Positions 24,023-35,399 of a DNA stretch of 64,000 bases are shown piece after piece. Where the stretch lies: contig JAVLRN010000002.1 in the NCBI GenBank assembly GCA_032821775.1, positions 310,001 to 374,000 of the forward strand, read 5' to 3'. Made by a program: the position numbers and the translations under genes. A model generated the notes under the pieces. That model was not told the DNA's origin and did not search any database. It saw nothing but the letters and a program-made list of their open reading frames with translations. The stretch is from Sanguinoderma infundibulare. Its lineage: Eukaryota > Basidiomycota > Agaricomycetes > Polyporales > Polyporaceae. Position 1 is the stretch's first letter. Each line of letters starts with the position of its first letter.

Positions 24023-24568
24023 AGACAGAGAAGTGGAGAGCAGACGATGACGCGGGGGATTCGTTCGCGATACGTGGGGGAGCAAGTGAACAAAAGGGGC
24101 CCTCAGTGGCTTTGCATGCCCGAAACCGTCACAATACTTGATCGAGATCTATGCATCCGCTTTTCTTCTGCGGCGAGAACAAAATACACATTCAAACACG
24201 GAAAGCGGCTGGAGTACACAGTGCCGGAAGAGTCCCGAGACAAGACGCGACAGTGAACGATGCGTGCGAGAGAATACAGAGCCATGATGTGATGGCGGTA
24301 TGTACAACGACAGCACCTCCTCTCCTGGTCCTCCTTCCTGGGGAGAACGAAAACCGAACCTCGAGGTCTGCAGCGACAATCGAGGCCCGGGAGGCAAGAG
24401 CGCGAAGTTCTGCCCAGCGACAAGGAGTCTAACCTGCAAGACTGAAGGGAGCGATTAGCGTACACGAGTTGAGGACATAATACCATACCAACAGAAGTTG
24501 ATGCGACAAACGAGACACGGGACGTTGATCATGTTGTTGTAGTGTTGTTGTATTGGCTGGGCAACGGC
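24023..24568. other. Upstream region of the KDZ transposase
   Basis: No supported gene. It should hold the transposase promoter and the 3' region of the decayed gene that ends at 24569. I see no clear core-promoter motif. Confidence 0.3.
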
Positions 24569-25527
24569 TCAGTTCGATCCGGCAGTAAGCGTTGGTTGGA
24601 TGACGGTAAGGTGGCTGTAGGCGCCCATGGGATCGAGGACGGCAGAGGCCTTCTTCCAACTGTAAACGTTCGGTTAGCGAGAATTGAAGGCTGGGTTCAT
24701 GAACGCCGACGACGTGCACGTCCCAACTCGGTAGCTTACTATGTGTAATATACGAAAGCAATAGATGACGGCAGGTCAAAACGCACAGAATCACCAGCCA
24801 GATGCTTGCACATCTGCATGATCGAGTCATACTGCGGGCAAGGCTATGAGCATGAAGGTGACGTATCTACGTGAAGTGCCTGACAGACTGTGCGTCGACG
24901 TCATTTGACACCGGAGAACAAGTGACAATCATACGCGGCACGCGTCGACGCGTCGAAATGAAGGGGCATGGCAGGGAGAGGGAAAAGAGGGAACAAGAAT
25001 GGCGCAGATCACAACATCCGAGGCGCATAAATGGATACTCACGACGGTGCGTCCACCATGGTACGAGTCTCTTGTGATAGGCGATCTTGACAGCGTCGCG
25101 GTAGGTGGTGAATGAAAGTGCTGCTGCGAGAGTTCTCGGAGCTTCCATGTTTTTGGAATGCAGCCATTTGTAGAGAGGTCGAGGAGATAATAGGTGATGA
25201 TGAGCCTGGACGTGGACGAGACATTAGGACCGACGGTGGCGCAGACCAATAAGCGCCATGAGAGACATACCTGGTAATCTCTGCGGGGATATCCTGCCAT
25301 GAGCGGGAGACCTTGTCCTTGAAAGCGTGCATGGGTGCGAGAGCGTCGATTCCGACAATGCTGGGGTTGTCGAGACGGACGTTGACGACCTTCGAAAGAG
25401 AGTCCCGGGCAAGGGTTACGAGGGAGGTATTGGACTTGAATGCCGTCCACATCTCACCCGTTTGGAAGGGAGGCTCGTGCGGAGACGGAGAGACGGACTG
25501 GTCTGCGACCTGCGCACCAGAGAACAT
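24569..25527 (-). pseudogene. Unidentified cargo gene, copy 1, frameshifted
   Basis: ATG 25527 opens MFSGAQVADQSVSPSPHEPP. The exon ends in SRSWQDIPAEITR before a good donor. The next exon reads YYLLDLSTNGCIPKTWKLR, then a frame change: copy 2 has CACTTTGCATTC where this copy has CACTTTCATTC, a one-base loss. Two further exons (YDSIMQMCKHLAGDSVRFD and WKKASAVLDPMGAYSHLT) end in TGA at 24569-24571. I do not recognise the family. A diverged second copy lies at 27170-27640 in the same orientation. Confidence 0.5.
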
Positions 25528-26383
25528 GAGGCTGGGATGGAGGGGAAGGACTGGGTGCCCGGAAGACGTCGAGCTTGGTGAGGGCACAGGTGAAGACAGG
25601 AGCCGTGATAAAACTCACAGATACGGATGGTAGACAGGAGAGGCAACAGATAACAACAAAGGCTAGCTTCGAGAGGCAAGGATGCGTATGGTGACTCGAA
25701 CCCGCTGCCCGCCAAAGACCGACGATGCCGAGCTGAACAGAAGTCTCCTCAAACGACATGCATCACGTGCAGCGACCCTTACTGTCCCAAGTCAGCGGAG
25801 GTCCATCATCTCTACAGATGCTTGACTCCATGACGAAAGCCTCGCGGCCAGGACAGGGGACGCGGGACACATGAGGTTGCTCGCGGACAAGCCTTGCGCC
25901 AAGGTGGTGTCCCGATACAGTATCTCAGACGCCCAATCAGCCACAACGCTTCGGCTATCATTCTCTCCTCGACCACATCCACGCCCGATCAGCCACAACG
26001 CTTCAGCTGTCATTCTCTCCTCGACCACATCCGGCAAGTATATCCGTGCCCTTGCCGCTGCAAGACATCGACGACACTCTGGTAATGTTCCTGAAGCGCA
26101 AAGTCATACACTTGAACTGATCGACCCTCCTGCACAGGGCTGCGCGCTACATTCAAAATTCAGCCCATATCGAACCATTTGTCCATTGGACCCCGGTAGG
26201 CCCGCGCACGGCGCCACGAGCTCCGTGAGTCACTTGGCTGGCGTTGCGGAAGCACAACGACACTCCTTACAAGATGACGGGGGCGCACCCGACGAAGATG
26301 AGGCTGCGGTTCTACTGTCGACCATGTGAGCCATCATAGAACGAGGACAAGAAAGCACGGAGAGGGAGAGGGAGAAAACTCAC
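25528..26383. other. Gene-poor interval with a 52-bp tandem duplication
   Basis: No supported gene. At 25929-26035 a unit containing ATCAGCCACAACGCTTC is repeated once with a period of 52 bp (starts of that phrase at 25936 and 25988). Confidence 0.55.
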
Positions 26384-26712
26384 GACGCTGTTATTCTGGC
26401 AGCACACCACATTCTGCGTGCACTCCAGCACGAGCGGCCGAGCACGACGTCCATGCACTGCTGAACGATGATGTCAAGGAAGCCGAAGATCGTCGCCACC
26501 TCGGGGTGCGACACCTGTTCGACAAGCTGACGTGAGCAAAGGCGCCAATTCCAAGACAGGCAACAGATCCGTATGCTCGGGAGCGTGTCGCAGCACTGGA
26601 TCGGGTCGCTGCTGCACGTAGGGCCGGGCGGGGAGTTCGGCTGCGGTATGGCGGCCGCGAGGATGGCGAGTGAGACGACGGTGGAGAGGGACACGAGGGA
26701 GCGGTTGAATAT
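26384..26712 (-). pseudogene. Class I hydrophobin remnant
   Basis: The minus-strand frame shows a secretion-signal-like stretch (SLVSLSTVVSLAILAAAIP), then CSSDPIQCCDTLP, which is the C-x6-CC start of a hydrophobin. Further on, in another frame, comes CTQNVVCCQNN, the second C-x5-CC motif. FGFLDIIVQ between them fits the family. The copy is broken: the expected start codon reads ATA at 26710-26712, the intron after CCDTLP lacks a GT donor, and a frame change separates the two halves. Hydrophobins are small secreted proteins that coat hyphae and spores. This one cannot make a normal product. Confidence 0.6.
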
Positions 26713-27169
26713 CTGGAATGTGGGGCTGTTGCTGATATAACGCTGAGGGGAGTAGCAGTGCACGGCGACAGAGGCGGGCTCGAGCTGAAGATCGTGTTGA
26801 TGGCTGTGTTCCAAATGGTGTAGAGGAGGGAGCGGGGTTGCTAGCTGGGCGTGGACGGGCGCTTGACTTGCCTAACGCGGGGAATGGCCCCTGGTTCGTA
26901 TGAGGACATTCATGGGAAACTCATGCGCGGAGTAACGTGTCTGTATCACTGGCAGAAGAACAAAGAGAAGGACAAAGGGGCGGAATGACACATTAAATAG
27001 CGCACAAGCATCTCGCAAGAACATAGGTCTTTGCGCCCCGTGTAAGCAATTGAAGGCTGCCATAGAAGAGGCTTGGACGGCGGGAATGACGGAAGGACAA
27101 CCTCCAAACTACTACAGCGCGAACAACACCTAACCCTCGTGCCGCAATTGAGCAGGCGAGAAGACGCAC
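26713..27169. other. No recognisable gene
   Basis: I see only degenerate sequence, probably the 3' remains of copy 2 of the duplicated cargo gene. Confidence 0.35.
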
Positions 27170-27640
27170 ACTCATACGCGAAACGCGTCCACGTGTCAAA
27201 ATGAAGGGGCATGGCAGGGAGAAGGAAAAGAGGGAACGAGAAGGGCCTAGATCGCAACGTCTGAGGTGCATAAATGGATACTCACGATTGTGCATCCACC
27301 ATGCGATGAGTCTCTTGAGATAGGCCATCTGGCCGGCGTCGTGGTAGGTGGTGAATGCAAAGTGCTGCCGTGAGAGTTCTCGGAGCTTCCATGTTTTTGG
27401 AATGCAGCCATTTGTAGAGAGGTCGAGGAGATAATAGGTGTCGTCCAGCCTGGACGTGGACGACACATTAGGCCCGACGGTGGCGCAGACCAGTAAGCGA
27501 CGTGAGAGACATACCTGATGATCTCTGCGGGGAGATTCTACCACGAGCGGGCGGCCTTGCTCTTGAAAGCGTGCATGGGTGCGAGAGCGTCGATTTCGAC
27601 GACGCTGGCGTTGTCGAGGCGGACGTCAAGGACAGTGAGC
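27170..27640 (-). pseudogene. Unidentified cargo gene, copy 2, nonsense mutation
   Basis: This is a same-orientation duplicate of 24930-25400, about 2.2 kb away. It preserves the frame lost in copy 1 (QHFAFTTYHDAGQMAYLKRL), but its first exon reads AARSW-stop-NLPAEIIR, where copy 1 has SRSWQDIPAEITR, so CAG has become TAG. The two copies are therefore broken at different places. No later exons are evident. Confidence 0.55.
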
Positions 27641-28514
27641 GGACAGGCAGTGTGGAAGAGCGGGCCGAATGGCGAAGTCTCGAGGCTCAGCCACCCATCC
27701 GAGTCAGGTGGAAGAGCGGGCCGAGTGGCGAAGTCTCACGCTGGGCACCCGAGGCACAGCCACTCATCCGAGTCTCTCTGCCGACGCTGACTCAGATGCT
27801 GAGGCTGGACTCCATCTCTTGCTCTGGTCGTCCCCGCACTGGCACCACCTTGTACTCGTCTAACGCGAAGATCAACTCGTCCGCCGGGCTCATCAATGTC
27901 GACACCGGCTACACGTTCGCCTCCGCCAGCTTTCTTCGTGGAGATCCCCGTGCGTCATCCATTTGCTCCCGGTAGTCGTCCCCGCCTCGCAGTCAGGTGA
28001 GTCCCCATCATTGCATACCTAACCGGCTGAACCGCTGAACACGATTCACATTCATTTCAGGTGCCCTCCTCCCATCAAGCAAGTATCCTCGTGCTGACGC
28101 CGCCCTCCTCGACTGCGTACGTTCAGAACTATTTTTGACATTCACCCGTACTAACAATGCTCGCAGCCATCCATCAAAAAACCTTCGCCCATCCCCCCGT
28201 TCCTTAGCGTAGCTTTCCAGTTTGTCGCTGCAGACCACTGGAAGTTGCGATCCCGATTTGACTTTGCGTCGATCGGTCCATCATTCACTCGGCCGTCATT
28301 CACCATTCCTGCCTCCCTCCACGTCAATTCTATCGACTTCGACCTCATCAGCTGAACACACCTGTTCTATCACCAGCCCAACACGACAATCGACTGGCGC
28401 TTGGTGTTCAACATTGCTCGGGCCCGCTCCTGACCCCTTCACCGATAGCCTGTCGTCCTGCGAAGGCACAATCCACCCTCCTCTCTCCGCCATCTCCTCC
28501 AGTACCAACACTCC
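27641..28514. other. Short duplications and unassigned coding-like sequence
   Basis: At 27652-27775 a unit containing GTGGAAGAGCGGGCCGA is repeated once, about 60 bp apart, with changes. From about 27830 to 28440 there are plus-strand coding-like fragments separated by possible introns (for example YTFASASFLRGDP and PFLSVAFQFVAADHWKLR), with a TGA near 28350. I cannot assemble or identify a gene. Confidence 0.35.
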
Positions 28515-30506
28515 ATGCCACCGTTGCGAGCGCAAAACGAGGACAAAGGGACCCTCCGTTGGAACGATGCGCTTGTTGCCGGTTCCACCACGGACGCTAA
28601 GTGGGCGGTCAGCTCGCCCAACATGTCCTTTATTCCCACTCCCCACATCGGCGTGATCGAAGTTGTGCTTCGTACCGATTGTAAATATGGTCTGGCCGAT
28701 CCTATTCAGTGGCCGCAGCCTTTCTCTACTGGCTTCGAGTACCTCGCTGCTGTGTTACGGCGCGTGAATGAAGGCCACCGCCTTGCACCGATCTGGTGGA
28801 CTCCTCGGGAGGACGATTTCGAGCTCATCGACGGTTCGGTTGTCAAGTGTCTTGGTTTGCTCCGGCGTGCAGCAGTCGAACCTCTTAGCAACCTTGTCGA
28901 TGATCTTTCGGAGAGGGTTGGGGCCATTGCCCATCGCAACAAACAACTTACGCACATGGAGATCGCGATGTGGCTTGTCCGCGACCGACTGTTCTCGTTT
29001 CCGTGTACCTGGCGCGATGTCTGCCTCCAAGTCTCCCTGACGCAACGATTCTGGCTGATGACTCAAGCCTTCCTCGATTTCTACGCTATCTATCCTCCTT
29101 CTGGACCACCTCGCCCTGTGAATCTTCAATTCATGGGTGCTTTTACGACTGATCCGGAGGCCGTCCAGAAACTCTTCGCGGCTGGTTTCCCTGTCTGGTG
29201 GCTCCGCTTCGATCTCTCAATCCTCTCCGATACCACGGTTCGCGCCGTCGTGCCCCTTACCCTGCCTCACGACGTTTGCGTGGATATCGCCCCCGGTTAC
29301 GGAGAGCAGTTGTACAAGGGTCTTGCAGGCGAGAAACACTTGGCGGTTATGTGCCGAGGAGGGCATACATACCAGGACATCTCACGTACCGTGCTCCTCA
29401 CTGTTGATGCCGATCGTGGGTATGCTGCGCCTGCGAGCCAGCGAGACCTCAAGACCACCACCACCCAGCTCCGGGGCGAACCGAGTACGTCAGCGCCACG
29501 AGCAGTCACTAAGGCAACACGTCCAGATGCAAACAAAAAGCATCCATGTAAGTCATTCTCCATTGTATTGTGTTGTGGCACCGCACTGAACACTGCCATA
29601 GATTCCCGTCCACATGGTACTCAAGTCCGGGGCGTCAACAAATTCCAGCCATTCGAACATGAATGGATGCCCCCTCCCCTCCCGGCCTGGCAGCGCGCGA
29701 TGGGCAGCGTCAATCTCAGCAAGCCAGCGCGCCCTCAAGCCGAGATATGGGGATACTGGATTCCCGAGCCCGCCATGTTTCTCCGCCCTCTGACGGTCGA
29801 GTGTCGCGAACGATACATTTACAACTGGTTGCGCATCCGAGACGCATGGCTCTACGTCCTGCGACTTCGCCAGGCGCGCATGACACGCGTCGCGACACAG
29901 TGGTGGCGCGACTTCCTGTACGGCGACACCGGGCGGGCGGAGAGAAGTCACGAGACTCGGAACGGGAAACGGATGGACCAGATGGAACAAGTGTTTGGCA
30001 GCGCGTTCCAGAACACTGACTACGATGTCGTGAGCACGGCCGCACCTTTCTGGTTCGGTAGGCGCCGCACCACTATCAAACACACCCTCTGCCCGACAAT
30101 CATTTGGGAGATATGCGAACTCGGTTTCCGGCACGAGCTCCTCGCGCTTGATCGCCTTCTCGTTCCCGGCCGAGCGGAGGGTTTCGATGAGGACGATCGA
30201 GAGGAACTCCTGGCAGCTGTCTTCGTCGACCGCACCATTTTTTCCATCCGTGAGCTGCCAACCGCCCCCGTTGGGTTGGGCCACGCAATATGGTCCTCTC
30301 GTGTTCCCTATCTCGATGCATTTCGGCGCGTTCTACTCCGTTGGCCCCGTTGCCCATCAACATTCTATGAAGATGGCCCCATCACGACAGCTCTGTCGCC
30401 GGACGAGGTTCTCCATCGCGAGGACGAACTTGTTTCATTCTATGTAAATACCTTTTTTGAACACTCTGGACGGGCCCCGATCATCCCTCATTCCTTCCCC
30501 ATGTAA
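28515..30506 (+). CDS. Large unidentified cargo protein, two exons
   Basis: The frame is open from 28515 (alternative start at 28623, MSFIPTPHIGVIE) to 30506. A GTAAGT...CATAG intron at 29548-29601 joins KKHP to YSRPHG in frame, giving about 645 residues. Visible blocks include IWWTPREDDFELIDGSVVKC, GAFTTDPEAVQKLFAAGFPV, WLRIRDAWLYVLRLRQAR and PTIIWEICELGFRHELLALD. It is rich in Trp and Arg and has no signal peptide or membrane span. I recognise the NWLRIRDAWLY style from expanded, uncharacterised Agaricomycete proteins but cannot name a function. It lies inside the proposed KDZ element. Confidence 0.75.
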   Translation: MPPLRAQNEDKGTLRWNDALVAGSTTDAKWAVSSPNMSFIPTPHIGVIEVVLRTDCKYGLADPIQWPQPFSTGFEYLAAVLRRVNEGHRLAPIWWTPREDDFELIDGSVVKCLGLLRRAAVEPLSNLVDDLSERVGAIAHRNKQLTHMEIAMWLVRDRLFSFPCTWRDVCLQVSLTQRFWLMTQAFLDFYAIYPPSGPPRPVNLQFMGAFTTDPEAVQKLFAAGFPVWWLRFDLSILSDTTVRAVVPLTLPHDVCVDIAPGYGEQLYKGLAGEKHLAVMCRGGHTYQDISRTVLLTVDADRGYAAPASQRDLKTTTTQLRGEPSTSAPRAVTKATRPDANKKHPCKSFSIVLCCGTALNTAIDSRPHGTQVRGVNKFQPFEHEWMPPPLPAWQRAMGSVNLSKPARPQAEIWGYWIPEPAMFLRPLTVECRERYIYNWLRIRDAWLYVLRLRQARMTRVATQWWRDFLYGDTGRAERSHETRNGKRMDQMEQVFGSAFQNTDYDVVSTAAPFWFGRRRTTIKHTLCPTIIWEICELGFRHELLALDRLLVPGRAEGFDEDDREELLAAVFVDRTIFSIRELPTAPVGLGHAIWSSRVPYLDAFRRVLLRWPRCPSTFYEDGPITTALSPDEVLHREDELVSFYVNTFFEHSGRAPIIPHSFPM

Positions 30507-30992
30507 TCTTCTACACGCAGTACCCGTATCGCATGTTCAACCCACTATGAAATTCATCGTGTTTGCGATCCTGATCTGCCCCGCACTAAGCAACTTCTGT
30601 CCACGCGCGCAACAGAAGGAAATAAAGGAGTCAACCTGTTCCTTTGACCACAGCTCACGGTACATCCGAAGATGTTCGATTCTGCCATGATGCAGGAAGA
30701 CACTTCTAAGCATCATGCTTAGAAGTGTCTTCCTGTTGGAATGCGCTGATGCACTCTCCATGGTACTGACCGCTTTGATACACCTAGCACCACAGGGCCA
30801 TGGTGCGCCACGCGTGACAGCCGTTCGTGTCTTTCTTTTTAGTTGAAAAAGTGCGGAGCCTGACGTTTTGTTTCTATTGACAGACCTCCTATGCGAACAA
30901 AGTGTCCAACCTCTTTGCTATGCAGAGTACGTGAACATATAAATCACTGCCGATGCTCTGAGTTTTCTGACACATTTTCTACACGCTGCACC
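30507..30992. other. Intergenic region with a 41-bp near-perfect palindrome
   Basis: Positions 30694-30734 consist of two perfect 20-base arms (AGGAAGACACTTCTAAGCAT and its complement) around a single C. The RNA would fold into a strong hairpin. It lies 188 bp after the stop of the upstream gene. Nothing else is evident. Confidence 0.85.
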
Positions 30993-33235
30993 ATGACGTC
31001 TCTTCATCCGGGCAAACAGTGGCTCATCATCGACTCCACGCGCGGCATCGATCAGTTCGAATGGCTCAAGGACGCCGTTCGCCAGGCTTCTGCGACACGG
31101 GACGCGAAGACAAGCATCAATGCATGTGCTAAACAAATCGCGCAAGACTTCGAAGAGGCCTGGAATCGCGGCATCCCGATGTTTTTGAGGGCTGAACACC
31201 GTTTGGAGACTCCAGCGGAGGTGAAGAAGCGTACAGCTACTCGGATCAAGGTGCATGTGGCTAGTTCATCTCTTCTCATTTCTCCAACCACTCACGCTGT
31301 TCATAGCAAACAACGAAATGGGTTAATCAGCACTGGAAGGAGTACGCGACCCCTCCGAAGCGCGAGCCCGTTCGTCTGTTGAACCCCCGCGACCTCGAGT
31401 CGAAGCCGCGCGGGGCGAGCGCACGAAACCTATTCATCGCCGCGCATCCTGAGATTCGCACCGACACTCGCGCGAAGCTCAATGCAGAAGGACACATGGA
31501 TCGCAAGACACTTCAGACGGCCGTCAATCTCGCATACTCCAATGCGATCGAAGACACGAAACGCGCAGGCACCTTCACACCCTTCGAGACTGCTGCACAG
31601 GAGTCAAAGGAGCAAGCAAAAGCTGAGCGGGCTCAGCTTGAAGAAGAGGTTGCGCAGAACGATGGCGAAGAGGATCGTGCATTGTAAGTCAGATGAATTT
31701 GTTTGCAGCGCATACGCCTAATCATATCACCACAGCGTCCTCGATTCCTTACAATATACGTTACAGGAGATCCTCGCTGATCTCTCTGAGAGAACCAATA
31801 CGTCGATTCTTGTTGTTGTCAGTGGCAAAAACGAGAACGGGCAGGTTGCTAAGTGGCTGTACGTCGTATTGGTATACATGTGTGATTTGTTCCAGACTGA
31901 TACATATTTGTCTCTAGGCTCTCGAGCGAGGAAGGGAAGGACGGCATCGAAGACATCCTCCCATTGCTCCGCACCACCGACGCTTTGAGTTTCCACAATA
32001 TCTTCGACGCGTGGCTCAAGCGACTGTACCTGGGCTTGACCAGCGCACCGCCAACTCCACACGCCTCCCGCCCTGCGATGCCGCCGGACATCACTGGCGC
32101 GCCTCCTTTGCCTGCCCTTCCTCTAACAGATATGCAGCCCAACTCTATTCCGGCGGGTAATCTGGTCCCTGACGTTGAAATCGAGCCAGCTATCTCGTCG
32201 TCCGAACAACACACGGTACCACCCTCGGAAGTCTCTCCTGCCGTCCCAGAAGTATGCGCCACCCCAAGCAGCACACCTGCTCCGTCTCCACCCGCACTTG
32301 AAGAACACGAGCAGGATGCCGCCAATGAAACAGAGCATGCAACGAAGCTTCTGTCTTCGTGCCAAGAAGTAGAACGTCTTCGGGGGCTCCGAGGAACTTC
32401 CGCTCAGCCACCAGAGCCCACTAGCCACAGCATGACCTCTTCATCCACAGGCCTCACCTCTGGTTCCCCAATGATTCCCGATTTAGATGACCACCGCGCA
32501 GCCCCTTCGCTGGACGAACAGATCATCTCGCTGCCAGTCCAGCGTTCGTGCAGCCCAGAAACCCCAAATACAACTTCCGACGTTCAACTCACGGCACTGT
32601 CTGAGATACCCGCACCCGTTCTTTCTCCCACATCTGCATCCAAGGTCACGAACACTCTTCAACTGGCCAGTGCGCATGCCTTGCCAGTGTCCTCGCAGCC
32701 ACAGAACGACAGTAACCCTCCTGCACCGCTCCAAGACGATGCCACCACTTCGAAGACCCAGCCAAACTCCCCTCTTGCCATCAAGCTGCTTCCTGTCCCG
32801 ATGTCTGACACTTTCAATGCCCCTCCTTCTCTGTTCTCGACCGTAGACGATGTGGACGACGATCAACCCTGGCGTTCTCTCGACCCCGCGCTCATCCCTG
32901 ATGCACCCCCTCATCAGCCTGATGAGCGTGTCACAACTCCGAAGACCTCGGCCCCCAACAAAGCGGCAGCCAAGACAAAGCGCAAGTCCAGGCGTGGCGT
33001 CAAGCGCAAGACAGCTCCGTATGTCCTTCGGAACTTGCAGACATTTACATGCTTACTGACGTTTTTGTCTAGTGTTGATGTCACGGCAAATGCACCGCCC
33101 GCGAAGCGTCAATTGCGGGCCGTGTTGGATGCGCCAAGTGTAGATGTCGACGGGCCCCGTCAGACAAGGAAACAAGTTGCCGAAGCCAAAGCGGCTACTC
33201 AGCCTCCTCTGAGGCGCTCTGCTCGCCGTCAGTAG
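30993..33235 (+). CDS. Hypothetical cargo protein, lineage-expanded family, five exons
   Basis: ATG 30993 opens MTSLHPGKQWLIIDSTRG. Exon 1 ends at 31250 and exon 2 begins at 31307, in frame (RIK to QTTKWVNQHWKEY). Later exons carry GTFTPFETAAQESKEQAKAE, SILVVVSGKNENGQVAKWL and LSFHNIFDAWLKRLYLGL, then a long Pro/Ser/Thr-rich disordered tail. The tail ends in basic segments (KTKRKSRRGVKRK) and LRRSARRQ before the stop at 33235. The order of a helical N-terminus and then a VVVSG-type strand resembles the protein at 11192-14230. The basic clusters suggest a nuclear protein. I cannot assign an activity. Confidence 0.7.
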
Positions 33236-34004
33236 TTACCTATGTATCACCTCTCAGCCCAATAAGCCACTCATTCTCCGTTTCGCGACATAAACCAAGG
33301 TGCTCCGCGACATCTCTGCCTCTGAATATCCTGAATGCCACCGAGCTTCATCCAGTCGCTGTCACACCGGAGTTCGCTTGAGGTCGCACTTGTGGTTCGC
33401 ATCGCCTCCCGAGAGTTGAAGAGTCCCATATGCATCCAAAGAACGTTGAGACCATGAACTGACACCATCCAGGGAGGCGGTCCTCCCGGAAACAAAGCGC
33501 GTCGACCTGACAGATGTCACCACTTTGAAAGGGGCGGTGTTCCTTGGCGAAGGGGTGTCGGATGTGGAGAGCTCCTCACGCTCCTTGTCAGTGCCGTGTG
33601 AGATTGGCTGTGCGATCCGGTCATGGTGATCGAGATTCATTTGCTTCTGAGATGGTGGCTCGCAAGTGGCTCAGCAACCACTCAGACAAGACATTCCTCC
33701 GGCACGCAAGGTTTTCAAAAATGTCGGTTGTCTCCTTGACACCCTATCAGAATGGCTGCCCGGCTTATTGATTGCGTGTTAGACCATGCCATTTGGATGA
33801 GACGCACACAATAGGTACATTGTTTTCCGTTGCTACGACTATTCAATGCAGTCGTAGTGATGGAAAATGCTGAGGCTCAAGCCACCGTGTCGACGACACT
33901 CTGGACAGTACATATAATGTGGACAGTTTTCGCTGTGAACTTACCATCTCACTTTCTTAGACCATACCCAACTCCACCACCACTTCTCTCGCTGTGCTTT
34001 TCAC
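33236..34004. other. No recognisable gene
   Basis: Only short overlapping open frames with no domain, splice pattern or repeat that I can support. It probably includes the 3' region of the upstream gene and the promoter of the GRF-like gene. Confidence 0.4.
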
Positions 34005-35324
34005 ATGCCACGGGCCACAAAGTCCTCCATCGCTCCGAAACGGCGCTCGCCCCGGACTGCGAAGTCCTCCTCTCCGAAACCCTTGCGTCCCGCCCGGGGC
34101 TTGAGTGCTGCCGCTGCTCTTCGTGCTCAAACCGTGAAAGAGAAGCGTGAGGCGAAGGCTGCCCGAATCAAAGAATTCAAGACCCTCGCTACTTCTATGG
34201 CCAACCAACAACCACTGGAGTCTACGTGTAACCACCCTGGCCGTTTGGAAACGCAATACCTGACCGGGGGCGAAAATGATGGCCGTCGCTACCTGTTGGT
34301 GTGTACTCATTCAACTCTTCTGAACGCCTAACATGTCCTCACTTCTTGCTTCTCAGTGCATGACCAGGTCTTGTCCTTACTACCAGCGTCTGCAGTACCT
34401 GACCAAGCCACTCCTGAAGGCACTCCTTGAGCACCTTCATTGGCAGCATCCACCAGGGGCGCTGAAAAAGAAGACCAAGACCCAGATCATTTATGAAGAA
34501 GCTGAACAGAAGCTCCGTAGCAATGGCTATCCTTACGACCCCGTCGACGTTGCGGCCTATGTGGAGGGCGGATTCCCCGATATCGAGCAGGATGCCGAGG
34601 ACGCCACTCTCGATGCAGAGATCGAATCTGAAGATGGTAAGCAGCGTATTAACCCATCATCCGTGCCATGTCCTTGACGCGTTTACCTACCCAGCTCAAA
34701 CCGAGGCAGGAGAACCCCACGAGTGCACCGCAGCAACCACAGCGTGTTTGGTGGTTGCTCTGCCATCTTCAAGTTCAAAGTGCAACTCTCAATACCCCAC
34801 TGGCGCCGCTGTCCGGCCTCCATTCACAAACGTTAGTGACTTCCATATGTTCTGGAACATTGTGGCTTATGTTGAGGTATGCTCTACTCGAGGCATGTTT
34901 ATGACAGCATAACTGATGGGTCTCTATTAGCTCGAAAAGCCGCCAGTCAAGGAGGCTTTCGAACGGTGGCCGCGCAACTATTTGCGCGACATGTTCCTCA
35001 AGCATGGCCTCACCGAAGCGGACGTTGTGGTGATCTATACCGAAAGCCACGGCGAGTGGCGCTTCTTCTACGTCTCGGATATCTGGACTGGAGCCATCAA
35101 TACAAAGGACTTGGATCCGGGGCTCATCATATGGGCGCGTGCTGGCATCACCACTTTCCCGGAGGTTGAGGAATATTTGGGTGAGCCTCCCCACGCAGTC
35201 TACCAGCCGCCTCGACCACTGACTCGAATTTTGATGCCTTACTATAGGGTTTGAACTCGGTGCTCCGAACTGGGCAGCGTTCTGGGCCGGTGACGTTTCT
35301 GCGTGCCGTGTCGACCTGTTCTGA
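34005..35324 (+). CDS. GRF-zinc-finger-like cargo protein, five exons
   Basis: ATG 34005 opens a basic tail (MPRATKSSIAPKRRSPRTAK). Spanning the first splice junction is a segment with the GRF zinc-finger pattern: CNHPGRLETQ, then ENDGRRYLLC, then SCPYYQRL, that is C-x-H, GRR-aromatic, C and C-x-aromatic-aromatic. GRF fingers bind nucleic acid and are found in nucleases, topoisomerases and transposon proteins. Later exons read YVEGGFPDIEQDAEDATLD, FERWPRNYLRDMFLKHGL and ESHGEWRFFYVSDIWTG. The last exon joins with a GTGAGC...TATAG intron and ends at TGA 35322-35324. The gene stops 75 bp before the right CTAGT array, so it appears to be the outermost cargo gene. Confidence 0.6.
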
Positions 35325-35399
35325 ATCGCGACTGAGCTGTCTTCGTACCTGCTCACTTTATGGCTGCCCTATATTATGGACCCGCCTCACCATCCGGTA

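Noticed and set aside
23693..24085. Poly-proline run as evidence of a separate gene
   Set aside because: It is in frame with the first exon of the KDZ transposase starting at 24022.
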